From Bacteroidales bacterium (GTDB lineage Bacteria > Bacteroidota > Bacteroidia > Bacteroidales > F082), in contig JASBYY010000003.1 of the NCBI GenBank assembly GCA_029983675.1, positions 1-64,000 on the forward strand: a DNA stretch of 64,000 nucleotides, given 5' to 3'. Made by a program: the position numbers and the translations under genes. Positions 17,550 to 26,478 of the stretch are shown here, in pieces. The notes under the pieces were generated by a model that saw only the letters and a list, made by a program, of their open reading frames with translations, ran no database searches and was not told the origin of the DNA. Within the stretch, counting starts at the first letter, position 1. Each line of letters starts with the position of its first letter.

Positions 17550-18932
17550 TCAGTCTATTTTCATCCTGTTAATCCTTCCGTATTGTCTTTCCCTGTCGAA
17601 ATACACGCTGTAGGCGTAGCCGCCGTGGACTTTGAACACGCGGGGATAAATCTCGCGGCAGGCTTTCTGCCCCATGCCCACCGTGCCGGATTCTGGGTCG
17701 TACAAGCCGAGATAATTTATGCCATCCTTGATAAAAAGACCATAAGTTTTACTCGTTTTCTCATCTATCAACAGTTTGTTCTTAAACCAATTGTTGTCCT
17801 TTATGATGAACGGGGCTTTTCGTTCCAATGCAAAACTTTCATTGACAATGGTAACCTCCTGATGATCAAGGTCAACAAAGCTCAAAAAACCATCACTTTT
17901 TATTACGACAATATTCAATGGAAGAGATTCAAAGTTAACATAGTCCGACACAAGAGCTATTATAAGAGCATTATCCGGAATTCCTATCTCATGAACTTCA
18001 TCGAAAGGCAACAACTTCAACAGATTACCATCCCACAATCCGTTTAGCAAGATATTTTCATTCTCGCTTTGATTTCTCATTTTTTGATGATACCTCTGAA
18101 AAATCTCTCTCATGATTTCATTGCATTTGCTCAAGGATTCCTCATCGGAAAAATCGACAAGCGATCTCTTCTCATGCGAAGGGTCATCCTTTTTAACATA
18201 GAAATAGCGTTGCGTCTTGTTGTGGTCTTTCCTGACAAAGAACCTGCCGATGTTCGCATTCCAGTCCTTGAACACCAACGCTCCGCCGAAATCCGCAACG
18301 CAGTTCAGCAGCCTTTCGTTGAACATGGAGGTCGAAAAGGTCTTGAATGGCACCGGGCTGTTTCCGCCATCGAAATACACCTGGCAACAATGCCGTGTCC
18401 CCACCAGGATGTAATCACCCAGACAATCCACGTGGATGGTCTCGTAAAGGCTGTCGAAGGCACATTGCGCCACCCGCTCTCCTTCAAGGCTGACCACCAC
18501 CAACTCGCTTTTCCCCTTCCTCTGTTCCAGAACCAGCATCTTGTCGCTCCAAAAGCCGATGTCGGCAATGCTCGTGCCTTTTTCCGTCCTGTAGAAATCG
18601 CGGCTTGCCGAAACGCCAACCTCCTGCAGGTCGTAGTCCGTCCTGCGCATCAGGAAGCTGATGCTGACCGAGTCGTGCTGCAACATGCGCGGCGTCAGGC
18701 TGACCACCGTGTCGCGGTAGCCGATGCAGGTGTAGAGCAGATCCACGGGCTTGGTCCTTTCGAAAAGCAGCAGCTCATAGCGACCGTCGGCATCGGACGA
18801 GGTGCCGTAGCGAGTGTTGAGCACACTGATGTTCACGCTTGCAACGCCCACATTTCCTATTACCGTACAATGGCGCTGCGCAAGGCTGCATAGCGGGACA
18901 AGAAAAAGCAAAACAACAAGTGATTTCCTCAT
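17550..18932 (-). CDS. secreted CarboxypepD_reg-like / 6-bladed beta-propeller protein
   Basis: A 460-residue exported protein. The signal peptide is MRKSLVVLLFLVPLCSLAQ. A carboxypeptidase-regulatory-like beta sandwich spans about residues 20-105 (VGVASVNISVLNTRYGTSSD, then IGYRDTVV). The rest resembles the 6-bladed beta-propeller proteins of Bacteroidota, with repeated short strands such as KMLVLEQRKGKSELVVV and the C-terminal AYSVYFDRERQYGR. The function is unknown. The upstream in-frame extension to 19124 is rejected because it has no signal peptide and crosses a -7 box at 18977-18984. It is the only intact full-length member of the local paralog array. Confidence 0.7.
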   Translation of the reverse strand: MRKSLVVLLFLVPLCSLAQRHCTVIGNVGVASVNISVLNTRYGTSSDADGRYELLLFERTKPVDLLYTCIGYRDTVVSLTPRMLQHDSVSISFLMRRTDYDLQEVGVSASRDFYRTEKGTSIADIGFWSDKMLVLEQRKGKSELVVVSLEGERVAQCAFDSLYETIHVDCLGDYILVGTRHCCQVYFDGGNSPVPFKTFSTSMFNERLLNCVADFGGALVFKDWNANIGRFFVRKDHNKTQRYFYVKKDDPSHEKRSLVDFSDEESLSKCNEIMREIFQRYHQKMRNQSENENILLNGLWDGNLLKLLPFDEVHEIGIPDNALIIALVSDYVNFESLPLNIVVIKSDGFLSFVDLDHQEVTIVNESFALERKAPFIIKDNNWFKNKLLIDEKTSKTYGLFIKDGINYLGLYDPESGTVGMGQKACREIYPRVFKVHGGYAYSVYFDRERQYGRINRMKID

Positions 18933-19382
18933 ATCATCAAATAGCTCAAATGAAGTAGAAATATTTTCTATGCCAACAAAGATACAACAATTTAACCCAA
19001 CTTTCGCCCGAAAAAATGAATTCTTCTTGTCTTGAAGTTTTTGTTGCAGTGAAAGGTTTTGCAAACACCTCGCTATCATGCATGATATTTTGACAATAAT
19101 GGCAGAATCCGATTTACAGGACACAATGGTAAAAATTATTTGTTATAGTTTTGCGCTATGTTCACCAATGCAGCTCCCCACCAAGGTGTCTTCGGCCATC
19201 TACGAAGCACAACATTTAACGCCTGCTCCTTTTCAGGAAAATAAATAACCAAAGAATAAAACTAAATTAGCGCCCCTGTAATATCATTAACAATAAATTA
19301 AGATGTTGAAAATTTTGCGATAGCAATTGTCTATATCTGGCAATTATTTACTATCTTTGCAGCAAATTAAAAACAAAAAGCA
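18933..19382. other. intergenic region at the left edge of the restriction-modification cassette
   Basis: 450 bp without a recognised gene. The left part holds a minus-strand -7 box TATCTTTG (18977-18984) for the beta-propeller gene. A segment around 18985-19010 resembles 23141-23165 on the other side of the cassette. The right part becomes AT-rich and carries the cassette promoter. A ~41-codon open stretch on the minus strand near 19145-19270 lacks a start codon and is not called. Confidence 0.5.
19327..19359 (+). promoter_or_regulatory. promoter of the restriction-modification operon, with possible controller site
   Basis: TTG (19327-19329), 22 bases, then TATCTTTG (19352-19359), which puts transcription start close to the ATG at 19383. 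AGCAATTGTC and GGCAATTATT form an imperfect direct repeat across the -33/-7 spacer. This is a plausible binding site for the HTH protein encoded next, by analogy with C-protein autoregulation; the operator idea is inference. Confidence 0.5.
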
Positions 19383-19721
19383 ATGAGCGAAACAAGGTTA
19401 CTTTTTCCTGCCAAAATCCACCAGCTGAGGGAAGAAAAGCAGTTATATCAAAAGCAAATGGCTGAAGCCCTTGCGATTGATACGCCAATGTATTGCCGCA
19501 TTGAACGTGGCGAACGCCGTGCCAAACGCGAGCAAATCCCGACCATTGCAAACGTGTTGCAAACAAACGCCGAAGAACTTTTATCGCTTTGGCTTGCCGA
19601 CCAAGTAAACGCCATAATCTCAACTGAAAAACAAGTAGCAAAGCGTGTGTTAGAATTGGCGAACAACACCATTATCAACGAAACAGAATTACATTATTAT
19701 GCCGAAAGCAAAGTCATATAA
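19383..19721 (+). CDS. XRE-family helix-turn-helix regulator of the R-M cassette
   Basis: A 112-residue DNA-binding protein. The N-terminal HTH covers about residues 10-65 (IHQLREEKQLYQKQMAEALA, then MYCRIERGERRAKREQIPTI). A short helical tail follows. It is first in the cassette and overlaps the methyltransferase start by 23 bases, the usual place for a controller that times methylase and endonuclease expression. The role is inferred from position. The base composition is AT-richer than the flanking core genes, in line with horizontal arrival. Confidence 0.8.
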   Translation: MSETRLLFPAKIHQLREEKQLYQKQMAEALAIDTPMYCRIERGERRAKREQIPTIANVLQTNAEELLSLWLADQVNAIISTEKQVAKRVLELANNTIINETELHYYAESKVI

Positions 19722-20781
19722 AAATTCATTAACAGGCGCTTCTCTCTTTGCAAGTGCCGGAATCGATGAACAATATTTTAAAGATGTTGGCATTAATATC
19801 GTTGCAGCCAATGAATTATTATCCGAACGTGCAAAACTGTATCAAGCACAATATCCAAATTCAAAAATGATTTGCGGCAACATTTTGGATAAAAATATTT
19901 TTAATGCAATCATAGAAGCCACACTCAAAAAGTTGGATTTTCTAATAGCCTCACCTCCGTGCCAAGGAATGAGCATAGCTGGGAAAAACCGAACATTGGA
20001 ACAAATGCTTGCTGATGAACGCAATTTCTTAGTGTTTAAAATCATTGATTTTATAAAAATAAAAGATCCTGATTTTGTTTTGATTGAAAATGTGCCGACA
20101 TTTTTTAAAATAGAATTGCCGTTTCAAGATAAGATGATGAAGATTATAGATATACTTCAAATTTTGCACGGCGATAATTATCTAATTAAACCAGAAGTTT
20201 TCGATGCTTTCGAATATGGCGTTGCACAAAGACGTACACGTGCAATAATCAAAATGCACAAGAAAGAGACAACATGGGGAGAACCTCAAAAATTGCAGCA
20301 GGTAACCGTTAGAGATGTTATTGGAGATTTGCCAAGTCTCGAAGCGGGCGAAAGTTCGGATGTAAAATGGCATTTTGCCCGCAAACATTCAAAAAAACAT
20401 ATTGAATGGATGCGATACACGCCGACAGGAAAATCGGCTATTGATAATCCTGTGCATTATCCGGTAAAAGCAGATGGCTCACGAATAAACAGCTACAATA
20501 CCACGTATCGTCGTATAAAATGGGATGAACCTGCACCAACTATCACTATTCGCAACGATGCAATAAGTTCGCAGCTGAACGTACACCCTGGCAGATTAAA
20601 ACCAGACGGTACTTATTCTGATGCGAGGGTATTAACCCCTTTGGAATTGATGTTGCTTTCATCTTTGCCGTCAAATTGGAACATTCCCGATGACACACCT
20701 GAACTTTTGATACGCAAATGTATTGGCGAATGTATTCCTCCATTGCTTATTAAACAAATTGTTTCTCAAATCAACAAATAA
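19699..20781 (+). CDS. DNA (cytosine-5) methyltransferase
   Basis: A 360-residue modification enzyme of the Dcm/HhaI class. Motif I is SLFASAGIDEQYF, the catalytic Cys is in motif IV (ASPPCQGMSIAGKN), motif VI is LIENVPTF, motif VIII is YGVAQRRTRAII, and motifs IX-X lie near the C-terminus (LTPLELMLLSSLP). All are present, so it should be active. The target site cannot be read from the sequence. It is paired with a second methyltransferase of the amino-methyl type (22355-23086), the usual arrangement when the recognition site is asymmetric and each strand needs its own enzyme. Confidence 0.93.
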   Translation: MPKAKSYKNSLTGASLFASAGIDEQYFKDVGINIVAANELLSERAKLYQAQYPNSKMICGNILDKNIFNAIIEATLKKLDFLIASPPCQGMSIAGKNRTLEQMLADERNFLVFKIIDFIKIKDPDFVLIENVPTFFKIELPFQDKMMKIIDILQILHGDNYLIKPEVFDAFEYGVAQRRTRAIIKMHKKETTWGEPQKLQQVTVRDVIGDLPSLEAGESSDVKWHFARKHSKKHIEWMRYTPTGKSAIDNPVHYPVKADGSRINSYNTTYRRIKWDEPAPTITIRNDAISSQLNVHPGRLKPDGTYSDARVLTPLELMLLSSLPSNWNIPDDTPELLIRKCIGECIPPLLIKQIVSQINK

Positions 20782-20785
20782 AAAA

Positions 20786-21727
20786 ATGACACTTCAAGTT
20801 GAACGTCCCAAGTGGATATTATACAGACATACAAGCGATTTTGCATTATTATGTGAAGTTGCCCAAATCCTTAAATCTTATTCAAAAACCACCATTACGA
20901 AAACAGAGAAGGAACGGCTTAATCTACGTTTACGTAAATTGGGCTTGTATAGCGAACGGAATCCTCAACTACCACTTGACGCTATTAATCACAAAATAAA
21001 TCAGTTATCCTATTACATGTTTGGTTATCAAGCTAAAATTGACGGAGTGGATAGATTTATGTTTAGTCCATTAGGCAATCTATTACTGAAAAATCTTGAC
21101 GACAAAGAAAAGTTAGCAAAGATATTCTTAACAATGCTTTGGGCTGTACAATACCAGCACCCGCACGGCGGCACTGATAAAGAATTTCAACTTTATCCAT
21201 TTAGATTGATTTACAAACTGCTTTCTGATACAAGATTAGATAATAAACTCTATGCGTTTGAAGTCGCCTATTCTATTGTATTTATTAAAAATGTCACGGT
21301 AGATATTTACGAAAACCTTATAAATCGATTGCTTGATATGCGTGAACTTTCAAACGATGAATTGGCAACAAAATTTCAGGAAGACAGACATGCTTATGTA
21401 AATTCTGCTTACGAATGGGATTATTATGTTTCAATGCTATTTCAAAGTGCAGGAGTATTAGAAAAAATGAATGGCGAATTGATTTGCAGGTTACAACATG
21501 GAAATACATCCACTTTTAGAAAAGTAACACGCAACATGGTTTCCATTCCTAAGAATCTTGTTTCGCTTGTGAACGAGTTGGGTGGAAATCCCTTCGGGCT
21601 TCCCACCCAACGGTCGGGTGATTTGCGGTGTCCAGCCCTCCGGGACTGTCCACCAACAAGCGATTTGCAAAATGCAAATCACTTCGCAAATCGCCCAACC
21701 GTTAGAGAAGCAATATTCATATCTTGA
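20786..21727 (+). pseudogene. N-terminal part of an interrupted type II restriction endonuclease
   Basis: Codons 1-264 (20786-21577) read as a natural protein (MTLQVERPKWILYRH ... KNLVSLVNE). The frame then runs into a 130-bp insertion and ends at a TGA. Removing the insertion joins it in frame to 21708-22358, giving a protein of about 480 residues. The N-terminal portion resembles AlwI-type endonucleases only loosely and probably holds DNA-recognition functions. No catalytic motif lies in this half. The product as it stands would carry about 49 foreign residues and is expected to be inactive. Confidence 0.75.
21578..21707 (+). mobile_element. 130-bp palindromic insertion in the endonuclease gene
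   Basis: An insertion of 130 bp (127 plus a repeated GAG; GAG occurs at 21575-21577 and 21705-21707). It consists of nested inverted repeats: GTTGGGTGG with CCCACCCAAC at the left, GTGTCCAG...CTGTCCAC in the middle, and an outer pair CGGTCGGGTGATTTGCG with CGCAAATCGCCCAACCG. No protein is encoded. Its length is 3n+1, so it shifts the host frame, and excising it restores the frame exactly. It looks like a REP/MITE-type insertion unrelated to the AGAAnCTGTTTTGAAT family. Confidence 0.8.
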
Positions 21728-22358
21728 CAAACCTTTGCTCCTAAATGATACAGAACGCTTACAATTAGATGTTATAAAAGAAATTTACAGTTTTTATCCT
21801 AACATATTATTGTCAGCAATCGGAGAATCAACAGAAATGAGCAAACTCCTTGAGCTGCCAAAATTGATAGAACAATATTCCAATAACCCAGAAAATGAAA
21901 CGGCTTATTTATTTGAAGACATTTTGGTTGAGGGATTCAATATGTTTTATAATGTAGAAGCAAAAGGTATTGGAGGTGCAGGACACACTGATATTGAATG
22001 TTTATACCTGACTAAAAAGAAAAAATTTGCAGTGGAAGCCAAATCAACAGCAAATAAACTTTCGGGCATAAGCGTAGGTAGGTTACGCGAGCACCGAGAA
22101 GAAATTGGCGGCGAATATACTATTGTTGTAACGCCACGATATGTCCCAGCAACAAAACGTGATATTATAGGAACGCCTATTGTCATTGTTTTGGCAAGTA
22201 CTTTTGCCGAATATCTTTATAATTGCATAGACCATAATGTAAGAGAAATAGATTATGAAGATTTCGACGGTATTATTATCAATAATTTGGGTAAAGACAT
22301 TAGTCGCAGTATTTCAACATTAACCATTTCAAAATTTGCAGCAGCAGGGAAACAATGA
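21582..22358 (+). pseudogene. C-terminal catalytic part of the interrupted restriction endonuclease
   Basis: The native portion starts at 21708 (KQYSYLDKPLLLND) and runs 216 codons. The open frame also extends back into the insertion to a GTG at 21582. It carries a PD-(D/E)xK-like core, GHTDIECLYLTKKKKFAVEAKST, with the Asp followed by an ExK, typical of type II endonucleases. A fragment could be made from the GTG or from an ATG at 21672 within the insert, but without the N-terminal half it is unlikely to cut specifically. The stop overlaps the next methyltransferase by four bases. Confidence 0.72.
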
Positions 22359-23086
22359 TAACTATTACTCAGGAAGATAACATGCAATTGATGTCAAGAT
22401 ACTCTGATGGATATTTTGACCTTGCAATTGTTGACCCACCGTATGGCATTCTCAATAAAACTGCACGTGGTGGTGACCATAAATTCAACAAGAATGAATA
22501 CAGTCGATGGGATGTAAAGCCCAATGACGAATATTTTAAGGAATTATTTCGCGTTTCAAAAAATCAAATAATATGGGGAGGAAACTATTTTGGGCAACTG
22601 TGGGCAAGAAGTGAATACAACAAAGGTTTTATCATTTGGGATAAAAATCAGCCAGAGTCATTGAATAATTTCTCTATGGCAGAAATGGCATGGTCGTCGC
22701 TTGACCGCCCGTCAAAGATTTTTCATTTCAGCGTGCGTAAGAATCGAAATAAAACACACCCCACACAAAAACCTGTCGAGTTGTACGAATGGCTACTGAA
22801 TATGTATGCCAAACCTACGGATAAAATAATAGACACCCATTTGGGAAGCGGGACAATAGCCATTGCTTGCTATCGTGCAGGAATAAGCCTTACTGCATGT
22901 GAAATAAACAAAGAATATTTTTTTAAAGCATTAGAAAAAATTAAAGAAGTTGTTCCTGAAACGGCGATAGAAATACAAGAAAACTCCTTTTCAATAAAGA
23001 AAAATAAAGATTGTAAACCATACAAAATACAAGAAATTCAATTACAACTATTAATGGAACAGCAAGCAAAAAACAACAATATTTGA
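22355..23086 (+). CDS. DNA adenine-N6/cytosine-N4 methyltransferase
   Basis: A 243-residue modification enzyme of the beta class. The catalytic motif IV (IVDPPYGILNKTARGG) is near the N-terminus and the SAM-binding motif (DTHLGSGTIAIACYRAG) near the C-terminus, preceded by HPTQKPVELYEWLL. The DPPY tetrad suits N6-adenine or N4-cytosine. It is coupled to the broken endonuclease gene by an ATGA overlap. With the C5 enzyme upstream it should still protect the host site, leaving a methylation-only remnant of the system. Confidence 0.92.
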   Translation: MITITQEDNMQLMSRYSDGYFDLAIVDPPYGILNKTARGGDHKFNKNEYSRWDVKPNDEYFKELFRVSKNQIIWGGNYFGQLWARSEYNKGFIIWDKNQPESLNNFSMAEMAWSSLDRPSKIFHFSVRKNRNKTHPTQKPVELYEWLLNMYAKPTDKIIDTHLGSGTIAIACYRAGISLTACEINKEYFFKALEKIKEVVPETAIEIQENSFSIKKNKDCKPYKIQEIQLQLLMEQQAKNNNI

Positions 23087-23399
23087 GCAACCCAATTATA
23101 ACCAAACCATGTACGTTGTAAGACACACCTATTCCGATGACCGACAAACTTAGCCCAACTTTCACCAAATATCATTTTGCCTTGTTTTTCACTTTGTTTT
23201 GGAGACAAAAAAAATCCGCGGAATCGACCTCCTGTTTGAGCTTCGGCAAGTTGAAGTGTAGGAATAAATATGGCTTATAGAAAGTGGAAGTGAGGTTAAT
23301 ACCTGCCGAACCGCAAATGCCTTTCATTTGATAATCAGTTATTTACATATAACCAATTACCAAAACATGCCGTCGCGACTTGTTTGACTTACCTCGATT
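23087..23399. other. intergenic region at the right edge of the R-M cassette
   Basis: 313 bp with no recognised gene. At 23141-23165 is a stretch similar to 18985-19010 (shared CCCAACTTTC core), possibly an old paralog upstream region or a trace of where the cassette entered. A small frame reading YVVRHTYSDDRQT is too short to support. Confidence 0.4.
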
Positions 23400-24062
23400 T
23401 CACTCCAACCTCATCTTGTAAAGACTTCGCTTGTCTTTGTCAATGACCCTCCGCTTGTCCAAATAGAGGTAATACACTTCCCCGTCATACACCTGGATGT
23501 TTTGCGGGAAGCTGTGCTTGTCAAGCCTGATTTCGCGCTTCACCCTGCCGTCCGATAAGCCGATTTCCTTCAAGGTGACGATGCCGTCGGTCGAAAACTG
23601 AGCATAGCATCGACCCGTTGCCGCATCGACAATCAGTTTATTATCCCATGGCTTGTTCACCACCAACTTCTTGAAATATCCCGTCTCGTGGAAATTAATC
23701 TTGCAGTGCCCCATTAGTTCGCCGACATTGTTGTATCTTAGCATGTCATTATTTTGAAAATCAAAAATATAAATGCTATCCTCAACATAAAGCGCCGGAC
23801 AATAAATGGGCTTGAACAAAATGCGCATGTACAAGGATCTCATGGCATCGCGACGTCCTTGCACGTCCTCGTCGGATGGCAAACCATTATAGGCTGCTTG
23901 TTTCGATGGATTAAAGACAGCTTCCCCAAACAGAGGGTTTTCAGCCAGCATCCGGTCGAGCTTTTGGTCTCTGTAATCATCACTTCTCATCGATTGAGCC
24001 ATCTCTAATGACGCTCCCGACAAATCGGCCATGACGCTTATTTTACTATTGTTGCGATTCAC
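23400..24062 (-). pseudogene. 3' half of a beta-propeller paralog broken by an in-frame TAG
   Basis: 220 codons without a signal peptide. The C-terminus (LIVDAATGRCYAQFSTDG ... VYYLYLDKRRVIDKDKRSLY) lines up with the C-terminus of the intact paralog at 17550-18932 (LLIDEKTSKTYGLFIKDG ... AYSVYFDRERQYGRINR). It is in the same frame as 24084-24572. Between them only a TAG (24084-24086) and seven sense codons (QELVYFK) intervene. Read through, the two make one 390-codon gene, so this is the downstream part of a nonsense-disrupted copy. Confidence 0.65.
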
Positions 24063-24083
24063 CTTGAAATAAACAAGCTCTTG

Positions 24084-24572
24084 CTACATGTTGACGTATT
24101 TCTGCAACACCATGATGCTGTCAGTAAGAATCTTCACCGGTTCAAGTTTTTGTCGGAATGTCTCAATAGACACACCGAATCCGAGGCTTAGAGACCTTCT
24201 GTCGCAAAGCACCTGATAAGCCGAGTCAACACTCAATAAATGGAGGTTGCCAAAAACATCTTGATACAATTTGTCGAACTTACGCTTGATGTTGAGTTGG
24301 GCCAAAGTATCCTGCTCATGATTCAGGAAAAGCAACAGATGGCTATACGGATAATCGATAATCAAGAAAAGACCTTCTTCCCTGACCTTATAATCAGAAG
24401 CCCACATTTCCTTGTTCTCGTAGGCCAGATGCGGTGCGTTTTCTATGACAGTGACCTCAGGCAAGCGATTGGACTTTGCAAAGACTATCGTTACCATAGA
24501 AATCAAAACTGACGGACTGTTGAGCATCTCTAAGAGGACTTTGTTCCTCACAGACAAGCAGAAAACTATCAA
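24084..24572 (-). pseudogene. 5' half of the same beta-propeller paralog, ending at a premature TAG
   Basis: Up to 162 codons that match the first propeller blades of the paralog at 17550-18932 (KFDKLYQDVFGNLHLLSVDS beside AFDSLYETIHVDCLGDYILV). The N-terminus is atypical (an internal Met at 24527 gives MLNSPSVLISMVTIVFAKS, a weak signal peptide) and the carboxypeptidase-regulatory domain of the paralog is absent. The front of the gene may therefore be lost as well. It ends at an in-frame amber codon with clear continuation downstream. Confidence 0.6.
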
Positions 24573-24718
24573 ACCGCTGTTTGAAATCTAAACACAAGGC
24601 AATTTGGGTGACGCATCGACGAAGTCAAGAAATAGAGGAATTAATTCAAAGAGCTGAAGAAAACAGATTTTGAGAGCAGGAAATTGAGTTTCCCACGGGG
24701 TCTTTTGTTGATTAATAA

Positions 24719-25036
24719 TTAGTGCAAATATTTTATCAGGTTGATATTAATGTTTTCTGCGCTGTCATCTATTGCGATAATGCCGACATTGCCGGTATCA
24801 TCAGAAAAAATTCGCATATTGTTGTTTTTACACTTTGCTATTTCGGTCTCCAAGTAATTTGTTGAAATAATAAATTGAGTGTCAGGATTATAAAGATATA
24901 AAACAACATTGGTCTCATCAGTTATCAAAAAATAATAAAAACCGTTGCTGAGTGCCATATCGAGAACTCTACAGGAGAGTTTTTCCTTTTTATCAATTAT
25001 GTTTTGTAATTTGCTTTTCGAAGAATCGTGCCTCAC
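24719..25036 (-). pseudogene. C-terminal fragment separated from the upstream thioredoxin/beta-propeller gene
   Basis: 105 codons that read like the last propeller blade of the gene upstream (GFYYFLITDETNVVLYLYN ... NIKYLH-like end). It overlaps that gene's stop by four bases. A run of seven A (minus strand; + 25044-25050) sits just before the upstream stop. One extra A there would fuse the two frames as ...LLEKKNTSVRHDSSKSKLQN.... It could be a frameshift mutation, a slippage site or a sequencing error. A separately translated protein is less likely because it has no signal peptide. Confidence 0.55.
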
Positions 25037-26478
25037 AGAAGTGTTTTTTTCTCAAGAAGTTGCTTATTAGCCAGTAAATCAAATAAATTGAAGTGTGTCT
25101 TCTGCTTTAATGTATTCCTGTCAAAAACACTGATGTCTCCAACGTTAATGTCGGCAACAGCCATAATATCCTTGTCGAAACAAACTTTAGGCGAATAAAA
25201 GAAATATCCGGTCTGTTCGTTTTTGTGCCAGTCGGATAATTTACCAATATGGTTTATAAAAGTGGCTTCCGGCAATTTCATGACAGACAGCATTGGGCTA
25301 AATTCATAAAACTCATCATTAAAAGGATCGGATTCGGAAGATGTCGGCTCGGCAGTCGTTCCCTGTGCAGGCCATCCTTTAGCAATGCTTAAAAACATCC
25401 TTTGTTTTTCTTCATCAAGAAACATTTTGGAATGCGATGTTATCCAAAGACTGTCAAGCTGCATCGGGATATAAGCCCTCGATTTGGTTTTATAATTATA
25501 GTGCAAAAGACAGGCTTTGTTCATGTAGCTGATTTTTTCTGCAATGCTGTCTTCCCAATATAATTCCGGCAATGATACAGATATCATCAGGTCTTCCATA
25601 TTGCTCGAGAATGCGACATCAAGATACATCACCTGAAGTACGTTTAACGACATCAGGGCTTGAAATAAATCCTCAGGGATATTATTGGCCTTAAACAAGC
25701 GGAATTCAGCAGTAATTGGCTGAATTGTGTCAACAACAGAATAATTTTCAGATTGTTTTTCAGCTATCAGGATGTTGGGATTTTCATATTCAAGCAGTAC
25801 GATTTTTGATAGGTCTTCTGAAAAAGCAAGTCTCGAAATTTTGGAAACCGCAGTGTTAGTGTTATTGATTATTAATCGTTGATCATCAATACTGCGAAGT
25901 TGGATATTTGTTGGAAAAATATGTTTGTCCTTACTGCCTGTTTTTTTCGCAGTTATTTTTTTCACTTTTATTTTTTCAAGATCTTTTGTGAAATTACAGA
26001 AAAAATCATAATCATATTTAATTCCCAGCAAAGGGGATGCGTTAACAAAATCTCCAGTTTTATTATTGATAATAACGAAATAAGGCACGCCTGCGATGTC
26101 AGTATTAAAATGAAAACTTTCCAGCAAAGGGTCATCATAGCTGATGTTATAAATATTCTCAGTTCCATAATCTTTTTTTGACAAGTTTGATTTAGTAATT
26201 TCCGGCTTGTCGCTTAGGGCAATAATAAGTGTATAAGTTTCGGGAAAATGTTTTTTCGTGTCACGAAAAAATACTGGTATGGAGCCTTCACATCGAGGAC
26301 ATCCTCCTACGGGAAGCAACACCGAGAAGGTGTATTCCCCCAATGCGCCCATTTCAGAAAGACGGTTTTTGACGACGGACTCCGTGCCTTTAACTTGTTC
26401 AATGCCATAAAGCAAATCCTGAGCTTTTAGCGAGAACATAGACAACATGTAAATCAGAAACAAAAGCGTTTTTTTCAT
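25033..26478 (-). CDS. secreted thioredoxin-like / beta-propeller protein
   Basis: A protein of about 481 residues. The signal peptide is MKKTLLFLIYMLSMFSLKAQ. A thioredoxin-like domain follows (about residues 30-170) with a CPRC motif (LLPVGGCPRCEGSIPVFF), a cis-Pro-like turn (AGVPYFVIINN) and the fold's strand order. The remaining ~300 residues look like a 6-bladed beta-propeller. It probably acts in the periplasm or at the surface. It is third in a minus-strand operon after two small secreted proteins with paired cysteines, so a thiol/disulfide role on them is a reasonable guess. An 18-bp duplication provides a second start six codons upstream. Confidence 0.68.
   Translation of the reverse strand: MKKTLLFLIYMLSMFSLKAQDLLYGIEQVKGTESVVKNRLSEMGALGEYTFSVLLPVGGCPRCEGSIPVFFRDTKKHFPETYTLIIALSDKPEITKSNLSKKDYGTENIYNISYDDPLLESFHFNTDIAGVPYFVIINNKTGDFVNASPLLGIKYDYDFFCNFTKDLEKIKVKKITAKKTGSKDKHIFPTNIQLRSIDDQRLIINNTNTAVSKISRLAFSEDLSKIVLLEYENPNILIAEKQSENYSVVDTIQPITAEFRLFKANNIPEDLFQALMSLNVLQVMYLDVAFSSNMEDLMISVSLPELYWEDSIAEKISYMNKACLLHYNYKTKSRAYIPMQLDSLWITSHSKMFLDEEKQRMFLSIAKGWPAQGTTAEPTSSESDPFNDEFYEFSPMLSVMKLPEATFINHIGKLSDWHKNEQTGYFFYSPKVCFDKDIMAVADINVGDISVFDRNTLKQKTHFNLFDLLANKQLLEKKTLL

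Noticed and set aside
19145..19270. A ~41-codon open stretch on the minus strand that ends with stop (contains LRRWPKTPWWGAALVNI).
   Set aside because: It has no start codon, no recognised family and a stop just upstream. It may be the tail of a lost gene, but this cannot be shown from this sequence.
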